The translations under genes were made by a program, and so were the position numbers. Of a stretch of DNA of 23,822 bases, positions 1-7,387 are shown piece after piece (within the stretch, counting starts at the first letter, position 1; the number at the start of each line of letters is the position of its first letter). Below the pieces are notes generated by a model that was not told the DNA's origin, made no database searches, and was given only the letters and a program-made list of their open reading frames with translations. Location: positions 1 to 23,822 of the forward strand of contig JAFWDF010000113.1 in assembly GCA_017534025.1 (NCBI GenBank). The letters are read 5' to 3'. Source of the DNA: Bacillota bacterium. Its GTDB lineage: Bacteria > Bacillota > Clostridia > Peptostreptococcales > Anaerovoracaceae.

Positions 1-630
1 ACACATGAACATACTGATCATGTGAAAGGACTGCGGGTACTGACAAAACAAAATCCAAATTGGAAAATATATGCTACGGGCGGTACCGGAGAATGCATTG
101 CCGGGCAGATTCGGGATCCGGAACAGCTTGACACATTTTGCGCAGGCGAGACAATCCGAGTGGGAGATATGACGATACGGTCGATCCCCGTGTCTCATGA
201 CGCAGCGGATCCGGTCTGCTATTCCATTACAAGCGGAGATGCGAGTATGCTGATCATGACGGATACTGGATATGTGCCGCAGGAAGCCGCGGACTGCATG
301 AAAGAAGCAGATTTGATTGTACTTGAAGCCAACCATGAAATCAATGTTCTGAAAGCCGGCCCGTATCCATATCATCTGAAGAGGCGGATTCTGGGTGACA
401 GAGGTCATCTGTCAAATGAAACTGCCGGGGAAACGCTGGCTGATTGTATGAGCGGAATGGACCGGTACAGAAAAATATTTCTGGCGCATTTGAGCAGGGA
501 AAACAATTTCCCTCTCCTGGCGGAACAGACTGTAAAGAATATTCTGGAGGAGCATGGATTTTATCCTGGCAGAGATTATAGTATTAATGTAATGAAGCGG
601 GACGGCCTGAGCGGCATCGCGGAAATTTGA
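1..630 (+). CDS. walJ: WalJ/YycJ-type metallo-beta-lactamase-fold hydrolase, 5' end missing
   Basis: The reading frame is open from base 1, so the gene begins before the window; 209 residues and the stop are visible. The first residues read T-H-E-H-T-D-H, the HxHxDH metal-binding motif of the metallo-beta-lactamase fold. Later landmarks are an aspartate in ILIMTDTGY, a histidine in EANHE, and the C-terminal IFLAHLS segment, all in the order expected for YycJ/WalJ. Family members are cytoplasmic metal-dependent hydrolases, possibly nucleases, encoded with the WalRK two-component system and linked to coordinating DNA replication with cell-wall metabolism. The downstream neighbours htrA and rlmH are the classic partners of walJ, which supports the call. 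The GTG at base 22 is only an internal codon, because the metal motif lies upstream of it. Confidence 0.88.
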   Translation, partial: THEHTDHVKGLRVLTKQNPNWKIYATGGTGECIAGQIRDPEQLDTFCAGETIRVGDMTIRSIPVSHDAADPVCYSITSGDASMLIMTDTGYVPQEAADCMKEADLIVLEANHEINVLKAGPYPYHLKRRILGDRGHLSNETAGETLADCMSGMDRYRKIFLAHLSRENNFPLLAEQTVKNILEEHGFYPGRDYSINVMKRDGLSGIAEI

Positions 631-689
631 GATAACGTTTCTCGGGAGGAAACATTATGGATGATGAAATCAAAGTAAATGACGGCATA

Positions 690-930
690 AAAGAGTCGGA
701 ACCGGAAAATCCGGAACGGGAAAAGACAGAAGATACGGAAAGACCGGAGATTGTCGATACGGAACCGGCAAAGACGGATTCGGAAGTATCAGAACCGGAA
801 AATCCGGAACCAGGTGCGCCGGAACCGGAGATGACGGAATCGGAAGCTCCGGAAACGGAAAAATCCGAACCAGCAGAGTCGGATCCGGATAATCCTGAGC
901 AAACAGAACCGGAATCGGAAACGACAGACG
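690..930 (+). repeat. Degenerate tandem Glu-Pro-Glu coding repeat in the htrA N-terminus
   Basis: The DNA repeats variants of ggaaccggaa, encoding runs such as S-E-P-E-N-P-E and A-P-E-P-E-M-T-E-S-E. The stretch is strongly acidic and proline-rich and lies before the membrane segment, so it is predicted to be cytoplasmic and unstructured. Repeats of this kind can change length by slippage. The long minus-strand open frames over this stretch are shadows of the repeat. Confidence 0.7.
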
Positions 931-2195
931 CAAAACCGGTACGGGAATTTTCCTCTCTCAGCGATGCTGCCGGCAAAATTGTAGCGGCGGTAGATGACGC
1001 GGACAATGAAGCGGCAAGCGCGGCACAGGACGCAGAATGGAGCGCGGCAGAACGGGCGGCTGCGGAAGAAGCGCAGGCAGCTGAAGCACAGGCAGCGGCG
1101 GCAAATGCAGAGACAGCCGGAGCCGATCATGTTGCATCTGCTGCTGAGTCCGGTGCTTTTGCGCAGGAAGGGCCATTGGCAGGAGCAAAGGCAGCTGCAG
1201 TGGATTACAGTGTTGCAAAAGGTTCATCAGTAGATGTATTTTCGACTGAAACACAGGAGTCTGAACCATGGTCATGGGCATTTGGGGATGACGAAGGCAC
1301 TTCCGGGGAAGAAGACGTTATAGAAGAAGCGAATAATAAAGAGAGAATTTCAGGCAGTTTCAGTTCGATTTATTCGGATACTGAAGGCGGCGGGACTTTC
1401 AGCCCGATACCGGAGGAACCAGTAAAAAGCAAGGAATCCGGTAACGGCCTGCTGAAAAAAATACTGGCGGGCGTTCTGGCTGTACTGATGTGTTTTGGCG
1501 GAGGATATGCCGGGTCAGTGATCGGCAACAAAGTGAGCAGTGTTGCCGGCGGAGGATCAGCAGCGGACGGAACCGGTACAGTAAGCATTACCGACAATGT
1601 GGACAGCCTCAACGCGGCGTCCGTGATCGCGGAAAAGACAATGCCTTCCGTTGTGGGAATAAGCACGGTATCCCAGACTCTTACAGAAACCATTTTCGGG
1701 CTGCAGTCCGGCGAGTCCATGGGAATCGGAACCGGCCTGATTGTTTCGGAGGACGGATACATTCTGACAAATTCTCATGTAGTTAATGATGGCGATGCAG
1801 AGACAATTACGGTTGATCTCTATGACGGTACGGAGTATAGCGGAACCATTCTCTGGAACGATTCCAGTCTTGACCTGGCTATTGTCAAGATCGAAGCCAG
1901 CGGTCTGGTACCGGCTGAACTGGGAGATTCCGACACGGTTCACATTGGGGATTACGCGCTGGCGATCGGCAATCCGCTGGGCCTGGATTTTGAACGCAGC
2001 GTAACGTCCGGTATTATCAGTGGACTGAACCGGTCAATAACGGTAGCGTCTTCACCTACTGCTACAACAGGCAATACCATGGACGGATTAATCCAGACCG
2101 ACGCGTCCATTAATTCCGGTAATTCCGGCGGCCCTCTGATCAACAGTTCCGGACAGATCATCGGCATTAACAGTGCCAAGGCGTCCTCGGCAGAA

Positions 2196-2198
2196 TGA
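2196..2198 (+). other. In-frame TGA stop inside htrA
   Basis: The codons on either side read S-A-E-stop-L-G-F-A-I-P-I-N in one frame. HtrA homologues usually have Gly at the stop position. TGA is an ordinary terminator elsewhere in this window (for example walJ, dnaB, potC), so a changed genetic code is not supported, and I see no convincing SECIS hairpin just downstream. Confidence 0.85.
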
Positions 2199-2249
2199 CT
2201 CGGTTTCGCGATTCCGATTAATGTAGCTATTCCGATTATCCACCAGATC

Positions 2250-2750
2250 ATGGAGACCGGAACTTTTGAAAGTGCATATATCGGCATCAACGGATATGAT
2301 CTGGCGGCAGTTGCATCCAGCCTTGATAAGGAATTCAATACAAAGAAAGGCGTGTATGTAAATGAGATATTCAGCGGCAGCGGTGCGGCTAATGCCGGTC
2401 TGCAGCCGGGGGATGTAATCGTAGCGGTAGACGGCCATGATGTAGACGGCATGAGCAGTCTGAAGAAGCAGCTGATCAATTATCGCCCGGGTGATACCAT
2501 TGCGGTTACGGTAGAGCGAAACAAAGAAGAAATCACTGTGGACGTAGTTCTGGGCAGTGCATCGCAGATGACGGAAACGATTCCGCAGGAACAGAATGAA
2601 CAGGATCAGAATAACGAAAATGATCCGTTCAGTGAAGGCCAGAATGAAAACAACGGCCAGATGCCGCAGCAGCCGGAAGATGGCAGCAATGGCTTCGGAT
2701 ACGGTCCGGGAGGCCTGGGTGATTTGTTCAATAATTTCTTTGGAAATTAA
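2250..2750 (+). CDS. PDZ-domain fragment of the broken htrA
   Basis: This is the first ATG after the TGA in the htrA frame. It would give a 166-residue soluble protein with the complete PDZ domain, including the GLQPGDVIVAVDG loop, and the acidic Gln/Asn-rich tail, but no protease core and no export signal. No Shine-Dalgarno sequence precedes the ATG, so independent translation is doubtful. It is best read as the 3' part of the interrupted protease gene. It is listed because an automatic gene caller would probably report it as a separate protein. Confidence 0.4.
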   Translation: METGTFESAYIGINGYDLAAVASSLDKEFNTKKGVYVNEIFSGSGAANAGLQPGDVIVAVDGHDVDGMSSLKKQLINYRPGDTIAVTVERNKEEITVDVVLGSASQMTETIPQEQNEQDQNNENDPFSEGQNENNGQMPQQPEDGSNGFGYGPGGLGDLFNNFFGN

Positions 2751-2783
2751 CAGCCGTTCATTCTTAAAATCAGATTAAATAGA

Positions 2784-2811
2784 GCGCCAGACTTGCAGTC
2801 TGGCGCCTTTT
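2784..2811 (+). terminator. Rho-independent terminator after htrA
   Basis: A perfect 10-bp stem GCGCCAGACT/AGTCTGGCGC closes a 3-base TGC loop and is followed by CTTTT. It lies 34 bases after the htrA stop and before rlmH, so rlmH probably depends on read-through or on a separate start of transcription. Confidence 0.88.
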
Positions 2812-2862
2812 GCGTATTATGGTAGAAGAAGCGAATCAAAATACAGACAGCAGGAAACGACC

Positions 2863-3342
2863 ATGAATATTGATATTATTTGCATCGGAAAACTGAAAGA
2901 GAAATACTGGAGAGAAGCGGTTGCGGAATATGCCAAGCGGCTCGGGCGATTTTGTAATTTTTCAGTGACAGAATTAAAGGAAGCCCGCCTTCCTGCAAAC
3001 TCTTCCGCCGCAGATGAAACTGCGGTGAAAGAAACGGAAGGCCGGGCTGTCATCGAAGCTATTAAAGAGCATTCCTATGTCATTGCGCTGGATGTGCAGG
3101 GCAGACAATATGATTCGGTTCGATTTGCCGAACTGCTGGAGGACCGCATGAACATGGGCACAGGCCGTATAGTATTTATCATTGGAGGCAGTCTGGGTTT
3201 ATCGGAGGAAGTGCTGCAGCGTGCAGACCTTCGGCTTTCTTTTTCCAAAATGACATTCCCGCATCAGTTGATGCGGGTGATTCTGGCTGAACAGATTTAC
3301 CGGTGCTTTAAAATTATCCGTCATGAAACGTACCATAAATAG
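2863..3342 (+). CDS. rlmH: 23S rRNA (pseudouridine1915-N3)-methyltransferase RlmH
   Basis: The 159-residue protein is the normal length for this small SPOUT-family enzyme. It methylates N3 of pseudouridine 1915 in helix 69 of 23S rRNA, using S-adenosylmethionine, on assembled 70S ribosomes. Diagnostic features are the N-terminal MNIDIICIGKLKEKYW, the SAM-binding knot segment FIIGGSLGLSEEV around residues 105-117, RLSFSKMTFPHQL, and the C-terminal YHK that is nearly invariant in the family. The ribosome binding site is modest (AGGAAA). The gene lies after walJ and htrA, as in many Firmicutes, but here a terminator separates it from htrA. It converges with the small minus-strand gene that follows, with 27 bases between the two stops. 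Confidence 0.96.
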   Translation: MNIDIICIGKLKEKYWREAVAEYAKRLGRFCNFSVTELKEARLPANSSAADETAVKETEGRAVIEAIKEHSYVIALDVQGRQYDSVRFAELLEDRMNMGTGRIVFIIGGSLGLSEEVLQRADLRLSFSKMTFPHQLMRVILAEQIYRCFKIIRHETYHK

Positions 3343-3369
3343 AGGAAATAGTCTCCGGTCGATTGTATT

Positions 3370-3678
3370 TCACGAGGATTGAAGCGAAACGGACTTCTCC
3401 CCTTTTTCGCCCGCATCTTCTTCGTCCGGAAGATCTTTCCCCCGGGTTTGGCTGCTGCGGTCGTTTCGTTCGTTCTCGGAGAGGATGTATTCGACGCACT
3501 CTTCGCAGACGCAGTGTCCGTGAAGTATCCGGCCGCGTTCAATATGTTTTGTTCCGCACATTACACAGGTTCCGTCGGAATAATGGGCTTTAAAATGTTT
3601 GGCGGGAACCCGGCGGGCAGGATCAAATGCAGAATCCCGGGTTGTATCGGATGACGGGAGCTTCTCGGTTGTTTTCAT
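3370..3678 (-). CDS. Small zinc-knuckle protein, possibly Gin-like (sigma-G inhibitor family)
   Basis: This 102-residue protein starts at the ATG at 3676-3678, which is preceded by an excellent AAGGAG site seven bases away; an upstream in-frame ATG lacks such a site. The middle holds two cysteine pairs, TCVMCG and VCEECVEY, separated by 16 residues that include E-R-G-R-I-L. That layout resembles Gin/CsfB of Bacillus, a short zinc protein that binds and inhibits sigma-G (family knowledge). The tails on both sides are charged and probably disordered, and the protein is longer than typical Gin. The zinc-binding prediction is sound; the Gin assignment is tentative. If correct, it would suggest a spore-forming ancestry. 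The gene stands alone, convergent with rlmH and divergent from the nuclease gene. Confidence 0.6.
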   Translation of the reverse strand: MKTTEKLPSSDTTRDSAFDPARRVPAKHFKAHYSDGTCVMCGTKHIERGRILHGHCVCEECVEYILSENERNDRSSQTRGKDLPDEEDAGEKGEKSVSLQSS

Positions 3679-3789
3679 AATAGTTCTCCTTTTTCTTCTC
3701 ATTATCAGCAGACTGCCATGGAAGGCAGAACTGCGCTCAGAACAGCATGTTAAAAGCGGACAGGAATACTGTCGCTGCAGCAAGAATAC

Positions 3790-3826
3790 AAAGATCCGGA
3801 CGGCAGATTCAACTATTCGGATCTTT
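3790..3826. repeat. 9-bp perfect inverted repeat upstream of the nuclease gene
   Basis: AAAGATCCG at 3790-3798 is repeated in inverse at 3818-3826 around a 19-base spacer. It lies in the 211-base region between two divergent genes, 64 bases before the nuclease start. It could be a regulator site or an RNA hairpin in the nuclease leader. I could not place a convincing promoter beside it. Two shorter inverted repeats, CTGCC/GGCAG and GACAG/CTGTC, occur in the same intergenic region. Confidence 0.5.
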
Positions 3827-3889
3827 TCATTCCAAAAAATGCGTGTTCGTGTCGATTTTGGTTATTTCAGTTTTTCAGCGGAGAAACAG

Positions 3890-4741
3890 ATGAAACAGAA
3901 CAAACAGTTTTTATCCGGGAAAAAGATGCTTACTCTTATGTTGTCAGCGGCAATTTGGGTAAGCAGCATTACCGGATGCACTTTAAAAGAAAATACTATG
4001 CTGCGGCCATGGATGGAGGATTTGTACTCTCATACCGTGCAGCTGCTGAACGGTAAACGGGATGACAGGACAGACCAGATCACTGATGAGAACACCGGCG
4101 TGCAGAGGATGCCGAACGGTTCTCTGCAGTATTCCGATGGTACACAGTTTCTCGTTCCGGAGGACCTGCCGGAGTATAACGGTTCTCCGTATGCAGATAT
4201 TAATGGAGGCGTTCCGCATTTTACGGAAAACATGTTTACAGATGTTTCACGTGAAACATACGGTGAGATGGATCAGCTCGGGCGGTGTACCACCGCAATG
4301 GCATGTATAGGAACTGATCTGATGCCGGTCCTGGAACGGGGATCTATCGGGATGATTAAACCGAGCGGCTGGAAGACTGTGCGCTATGATTTTATAGACG
4401 GTATGTATCTTTATAACCGCTGCCATATGATCGGCTATCAGCTGACCGGAGAAAACGATAATGAAAGAAACCTGATTACGGGAACCCGGTATATGAATGT
4501 GGAAGGAATGCTTCCTTTTGAAAATCAGATTGCTTCATATATTCATACTTCAGACTGTCATGTGCTGTACAGAGTTACCCCGGTGTTTGAAGGAGAAGAT
4601 CTGCTTGCCAGAGGTGTCCTTCTGGAAGCGGAATCTGTGGAAGACCGGGGAGAAAGCATTCGGTTTCATGTATTCTGTTTCAACGTTCAGCCTGGAGTGG
4701 TGATTGATTACCGGACAGGAGATAATTATGCCGCATCCTGA
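3890..4741 (+). CDS. Lipoprotein DNA/RNA non-specific endonuclease (EndA-like NUC family)
   Basis: The 283-residue protein starts at the ATG at 3890, six bases after GGAG. The open frame extends further upstream, but this start gives a proper lipoprotein signal: basic KK, hydrophobic LTLMLSAAIWV, then the lipobox I-T-G-C with Cys30. The mature protein should be attached to the outer face of the membrane. The nuclease core reads NRCHMIGYQLTGENDNERNL; His179 occupies the catalytic position of the D-R-G-H motif, and the N-E-R-N segment supplies the metal-binding Asn. The pattern matches EndA/NucA-type enzymes that cut DNA and RNA without sequence specificity for nutrition, competence or defence. 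NRCH in place of DRGH is a variant I associate with clostridial members. No competence genes are nearby, so the role is open. Confidence 0.85.
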   Translation: MKQNKQFLSGKKMLTLMLSAAIWVSSITGCTLKENTMLRPWMEDLYSHTVQLLNGKRDDRTDQITDENTGVQRMPNGSLQYSDGTQFLVPEDLPEYNGSPYADINGGVPHFTENMFTDVSRETYGEMDQLGRCTTAMACIGTDLMPVLERGSIGMIKPSGWKTVRYDFIDGMYLYNRCHMIGYQLTGENDNERNLITGTRYMNVEGMLPFENQIASYIHTSDCHVLYRVTPVFEGEDLLARGVLLEAESVEDRGESIRFHVFCFNVQPGVVIDYRTGDNYAAS

Positions 4742-4810
4742 TGCCCGTAAAAAAGTATATCACGCGCCAACTGGAAAATAAAGGAAATTATATAATCCAA
4801 AAACGAAAAA

Positions 4811-4842
4811 GAGGCGCGTTCCGCTGCTGCGAAACACGCCTC
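4811..4842 (-). terminator. Rho-independent terminator of ppaC
   Basis: A stem of 14 positions with two mismatches (GAGGCGCGTTCCGC against GCGAAACACGCCTC) closes a TGCT loop. Read on the minus strand it is followed by CTTTTTCGTTTTT, a strong U-tract just after the ppaC stop. On the plus strand the sequence after the stem is also T-rich, so it may help to stop nuclease transcription as well. Confidence 0.85.
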
Positions 4843-4857
4843 CGATTTATCATTTTA

Positions 4858-5778
4858 TTATGACAGAGCTTCTGTCAGTGCAGGAATGACCTGCTTCTTT
4901 CTGGATACAACACCTTTGAGATAATATCTGCCTTCTTCCGCGGAAGTAAAGGCTTTCTGAACGGTTTCATCGGCGTTTTTGCCGGCACAGAGCATTTCGC
5001 TGGATTCGTCCAGAATATCGGTGAGCAGGAGGAAAAGCATATCCACGCCGTGCTCATCAAATGAAGAATTCATATATTCGGTCATCGTGCCTTTGAGTTC
5101 CGCCAGTTCATCAGCATCCATGGAAGTGACCTGGCCTACTCCGTAAGTGGTGTCACCCGCCGTGAATTTCTTGAAGTCGAGATACAGGATTTCCTTCGGT
5201 GTTTTTCCTGCCAGTTCGCTGCCGGCCTTGAACATTTCTTTTGCATATCCCTGAATATCTTCGATACCGGCAATCTGCGCAAGCGCATCTGCTGTTTTTA
5301 CGTCCATCTCTGTGCAGGTAGGCGAACGGAACGCAAGTGTATCGGACAGAATCGCGGAGAGCAGCAGGCCAGCAGTGGTTTTGTCCGGAGCCAGATTATT
5401 TTCCGTAAAGTGAAGATAAACGATCGTCGCGGAGCAGCCGACCGGCATATTTCTGAAATAGATCGGATCCTTCGTCTGCACATCTCCGATTTTGTGATGG
5501 TCGATGATTTCCCGGATATTGGCTTCGGCAACATTGTCAACCGCCTGCGCTGTTTCATTGTGGTCGACCAGGATAATGTCCTTGCCGGCTGCGCTTTCCA
5601 GGAACACCGGGGCTTCTGCGCCGAAACGCTTCAGCACGAATGTTGTTTCCGGATTCAGCTCCCCTGCCCTGGCCGGAACAAACTCTTCGCCGGTCAGCGC
5701 GCTTTTGAAAGCGGCGTATCCGATGGCGGAACAGATGGAGTCAGTGTCCGGATTTTTGTGTCCGATTACGTAAATCAT
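4858..5778 (-). CDS. ppaC: Manganese-dependent (family II) inorganic pyrophosphatase
   Basis: The 306-residue cytoplasmic enzyme hydrolyses pyrophosphate to two phosphates, pulling nucleic acid and aminoacyl-tRNA synthesis forward. The start is the ATG at 5776-5778, preceded by GGAGG seven bases away; the longer upstream open frame has no such site. The DHH-family motifs are present in order: GHKNPDTDS (His7, Asp11, Asp13), VDHNE (71-75) and DHHKIGD (93-99), followed by ILSDTL. The C-terminal DHHA2 domain ends with SRKKQVIPAL, the substrate-binding R-K-K-Q motif. No CBS or DRTGG regulatory insert is present, so this is the short, unregulated form. It is transcribed alone, divergent from the MATE gene. 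Confidence 0.96.
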   Translation of the reverse strand: MIYVIGHKNPDTDSICSAIGYAAFKSALTGEEFVPARAGELNPETTFVLKRFGAEAPVFLESAAGKDIILVDHNETAQAVDNVAEANIREIIDHHKIGDVQTKDPIYFRNMPVGCSATIVYLHFTENNLAPDKTTAGLLLSAILSDTLAFRSPTCTEMDVKTADALAQIAGIEDIQGYAKEMFKAGSELAGKTPKEILYLDFKKFTAGDTTYGVGQVTSMDADELAELKGTMTEYMNSSFDEHGVDMLFLLLTDILDESSEMLCAGKNADETVQKAFTSAEEGRYYLKGVVSRKKQVIPALTEALS

Positions 5779-5800
5779 AGAAATACCTCCTGTAATGATT

Positions 5801-5832
5801 GGAACCCGCCGCCCTGCAGGCGGGGAACTTCC
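5801..5832 (-). other. Hairpin in the ppaC 5' leader
   Basis: CCCGCC (5805-5810) and GGCGGG (5819-5824) pair perfectly around an 8-base loop. GGAA at 5801-5804 and TTCC at 5829-5832 can extend the stem past a small bulge. It lies in the roughly 100-base leader, about 10 bases upstream of the GGAGG site. It matches no riboswitch class I know and may be a stabilising or attenuating hairpin. Confidence 0.4.
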
Positions 5833-5884
5833 GTTTTGTGTTATTTCAGAAATAATATTTTGCATGCATTGATTATCGCAGATC

Positions 5885-5913
5885 ATTGTAGCAGTTTTGC
5901 GGCAAATTAACAA
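5885..5913 (-). promoter_or_regulatory. Predicted sigma-A-type promoter of ppaC
   Basis: On the minus strand TTGTTA (5908-5913) and TACAAT (5885-5890) are separated by exactly 17 bases, and a TG dinucleotide one base before the -10 makes it an extended -10. Transcription should start near 5878. Confidence 0.6.
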
Positions 5914-5933
5914 GTCAGAAGCCGCTGGGGATA

Positions 5934-5942
5934 TGGTATAAT
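5934..5942 (+). promoter_or_regulatory. Extended -10 promoter of the MATE gene
   Basis: TGGTATAAT is a perfect -10 hexamer with the TG extension. The position 17 bases upstream (GTCAGA) is a poor -35 match, as is common for extended -10 promoters. The predicted start near 5949 leaves a leader of about 12 bases containing the AGGGTG ribosome binding site. It lies next to the divergent ppaC promoter. Confidence 0.6.
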
Positions 5943-5960
5943 TCGTCAGGGTGTAAATGT

Positions 5961-7301
5961 ATGAAAGAAAAATCATTAATTCAGGGCGAACCCTGGAAAC
6001 TGATTCTGGCATTTGCGGTGCCGGTGCTGCTGGGACAGCTCCTGCAGCAGCTGTATAATACCGTAGATACTATTATTGTGGGACAGTATGCGGGGGAAGC
6101 CGCTCTTGCTGCAGTCGGAACTTCCCACTCGCTGGTCATGTTCTTCCTGTCGCTGGCAAACGGGTTTTCCGCGGGTGCCGGAGTAATCATCGCCCAGCAG
6201 TTCGGGCGGGGCGCTTATGACGAAATGCGCCGGACAGCTGCCGGAAGTATCGGTCTGATGCTGTTTATGGGATTGGCTGCAACGGTGGCGGCAATACTGG
6301 CTGCCCGTCCGGTCCTTGGCGGCCTCATGGCGGCTTCAGAAAGCTTTCTGGCGATGGCCGTGATGTATTTCAGGATCTATGCGCTGGGTCTGCTCTTTCA
6401 ATTCGGCTACAATATCGTAGCTGCCGTACTTCGTGCTGTAGGCGACAGCAAAGCGACGCTTTACTTTCTGCTGATTGCGTCAGGGGCAAATATTTTGCTG
6501 GATCTGCTTTTTGTAGCCGCTTTGAACATGAGTGTGGCAGGAGCGGCTCTGGCAACCGGCATCGCACAGCTGGGATCCATGGCAGCGGCATTTTTTTACA
6601 TGTTCAGAAAATATGAAATCTTTCGTTTTAAGAGAACGGATCTGCATTTCGATCCGGCGGTCTGGAAGAGTGTGCTGACCGTCGGTTTTCCGATGGCTTT
6701 ACAGCAGATGATCGTATCCATGGGATTCTTCCTTTTACAGAGAGCCGTCAACGAATTCGGTCAGGCGATGACCGCATCGTTCACGGTGGGGCAGCGGCTG
6801 GAAGTATATATGTTAATGCCTGCCTCTTCTCTGCAGATCACCATGGCGACCTATACCGGCCAGAATATCGGCGCCGGCCGCATGGACCGCATCCGTACCG
6901 GAATCCGGCAGACCATCGGAATCAGTTTTCTGGGAACTGCCGTACTGTCTCTGCTCGCGTTCGTATTTTCCGATCCGCTGATCCGGCTTTTCAGCATCAG
7001 TGAGGATGCCTTTTTCTACTGTCACCAGCATCTGCGGTTTACGGCAGTGGCCATGCTGCTGTTCAGCCTGTATTTTCCGGTTCTGGGATTGTTCCAGGGA
7101 GCCGGCGATGCAATGGCGGCAACGCTGGTGGCAACGACTGCACTGACAATGCGGGTGCTGAGCACATACACTCTCCGGAATGTTCCGGCATTTGGCTACC
7201 GGATTATCTGGATGAATATTATGTTCGGTTTTACATTCGCGTTTCTTGTTACGTGGATCCATTATTTCCGCGGCAGCTGGAAACACAAAAAACGACTGTG
7301 A
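5961..7301 (+). CDS. MATE-family multidrug/metabolite exporter
   Basis: The 446-residue membrane protein has about twelve hydrophobic helices in two related halves, as expected for MATE transporters, which export drugs or metabolites in exchange for sodium or protons. Family signatures include the N-terminal PWKLILAFAVPVLLGQLLQQ, VDTIIVGQYAGEAALAAVG, and the second-half start VLTVGFPMALQQMIVSMG. The length is normal and the C-terminus is a short basic tail ending in KHKKRL. It belongs to the large DinF/NorM-like branch common in Clostridia; the substrate cannot be read from sequence. It appears to be a single-gene transcript, because the gdpP gene downstream has its own promoter. Confidence 0.93.
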   Translation: MKEKSLIQGEPWKLILAFAVPVLLGQLLQQLYNTVDTIIVGQYAGEAALAAVGTSHSLVMFFLSLANGFSAGAGVIIAQQFGRGAYDEMRRTAAGSIGLMLFMGLAATVAAILAARPVLGGLMAASESFLAMAVMYFRIYALGLLFQFGYNIVAAVLRAVGDSKATLYFLLIASGANILLDLLFVAALNMSVAGAALATGIAQLGSMAAAFFYMFRKYEIFRFKRTDLHFDPAVWKSVLTVGFPMALQQMIVSMGFFLLQRAVNEFGQAMTASFTVGQRLEVYMLMPASSLQITMATYTGQNIGAGRMDRIRTGIRQTIGISFLGTAVLSLLAFVFSDPLIRLFSISEDAFFYCHQHLRFTAVAMLLFSLYFPVLGLFQGAGDAMAATLVATTALTMRVLSTYTLRNVPAFGYRIIWMNIMFGFTFAFLVTWIHYFRGSWKHKKRL

Positions 7302-7323
7302 TGAAGCACTTCCGGTGCAGACA

Positions 7324-7352
7324 TTGTCTGTATTTGACAGGTGTGATATACT
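7324..7352 (+). promoter_or_regulatory. Predicted sigma-A-type promoter of the gdpP-rplI-dnaB-purA operon
   Basis: TTGTCT (7324-7329) and TATACT (7347-7352) are separated by 17 bases, with TGA giving the extended -10. An alternative TTGACA at 7334 has no good -10 at the right distance. The start would be near 7359, about 29 bases before the first ATG of gdpP. Confidence 0.6.
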
Positions 7353-7387
7353 ATTTTATTGCCCGAAATAGATTTGCGAAAAACTGA

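Larger units (their letters stand above)
657..2750 (+). pseudogene. htrA: HtrA/DegP-type membrane-anchored serine protease interrupted by an in-frame TGA
   Basis: Read through, the frame gives 697 residues: a long acidic cytoplasmic N-terminus, an Ala-rich stretch, one membrane segment near residues 266-287, a trypsin-like domain, one PDZ domain near 540-640, and a Gln/Asn/Glu-rich tail. The triad is intact: His374 (TNSHVV), Asp406 (SLDLAIVK) and Ser490 (GNSGGPL). Codon 514 (2196-2198) is TGA, where the family has Gly in the conserved (G)LGFAIPIN strand; GGA to TGA is a single change. The frame continues cleanly afterwards. As written, the product stops at residue 513, losing the last protease strands and the PDZ domain. 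HtrA proteins degrade misfolded exported proteins at the membrane. The start at 657 has a GGGAGG site. The break could be a real mutation or a sequencing error. Confidence 0.85.

Noticed and set aside
584..1281. Several long minus-strand and alternative-frame open frames across the start of htrA
   Set aside because: They mirror the Glu-Pro-Glu repeat and Ala-rich coding, give low-complexity Ser/Gly/Phe/Arg proteins, and have no ribosome binding sites.
2196..2240. Selenocysteine or reassigned TGA codon in htrA
   Set aside because: Other genes in the window end in TGA, the family residue at this site is Gly and not Cys, and no convincing SECIS hairpin follows.
3599..3889. Longer N-terminus for the nuclease, starting about 97 codons upstream
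   Set aside because: The extension overlaps the small minus-strand gene and reads as non-coding. The ATG at 3890 has a ribosome binding site and yields a proper lipoprotein signal.
5779..6012. Longer N-terminus for PpaC
   Set aside because: It would cover the predicted ppaC promoter and run into the MATE gene, while the start at 5778 has a perfect GGAGG site and matches the family N-terminus.
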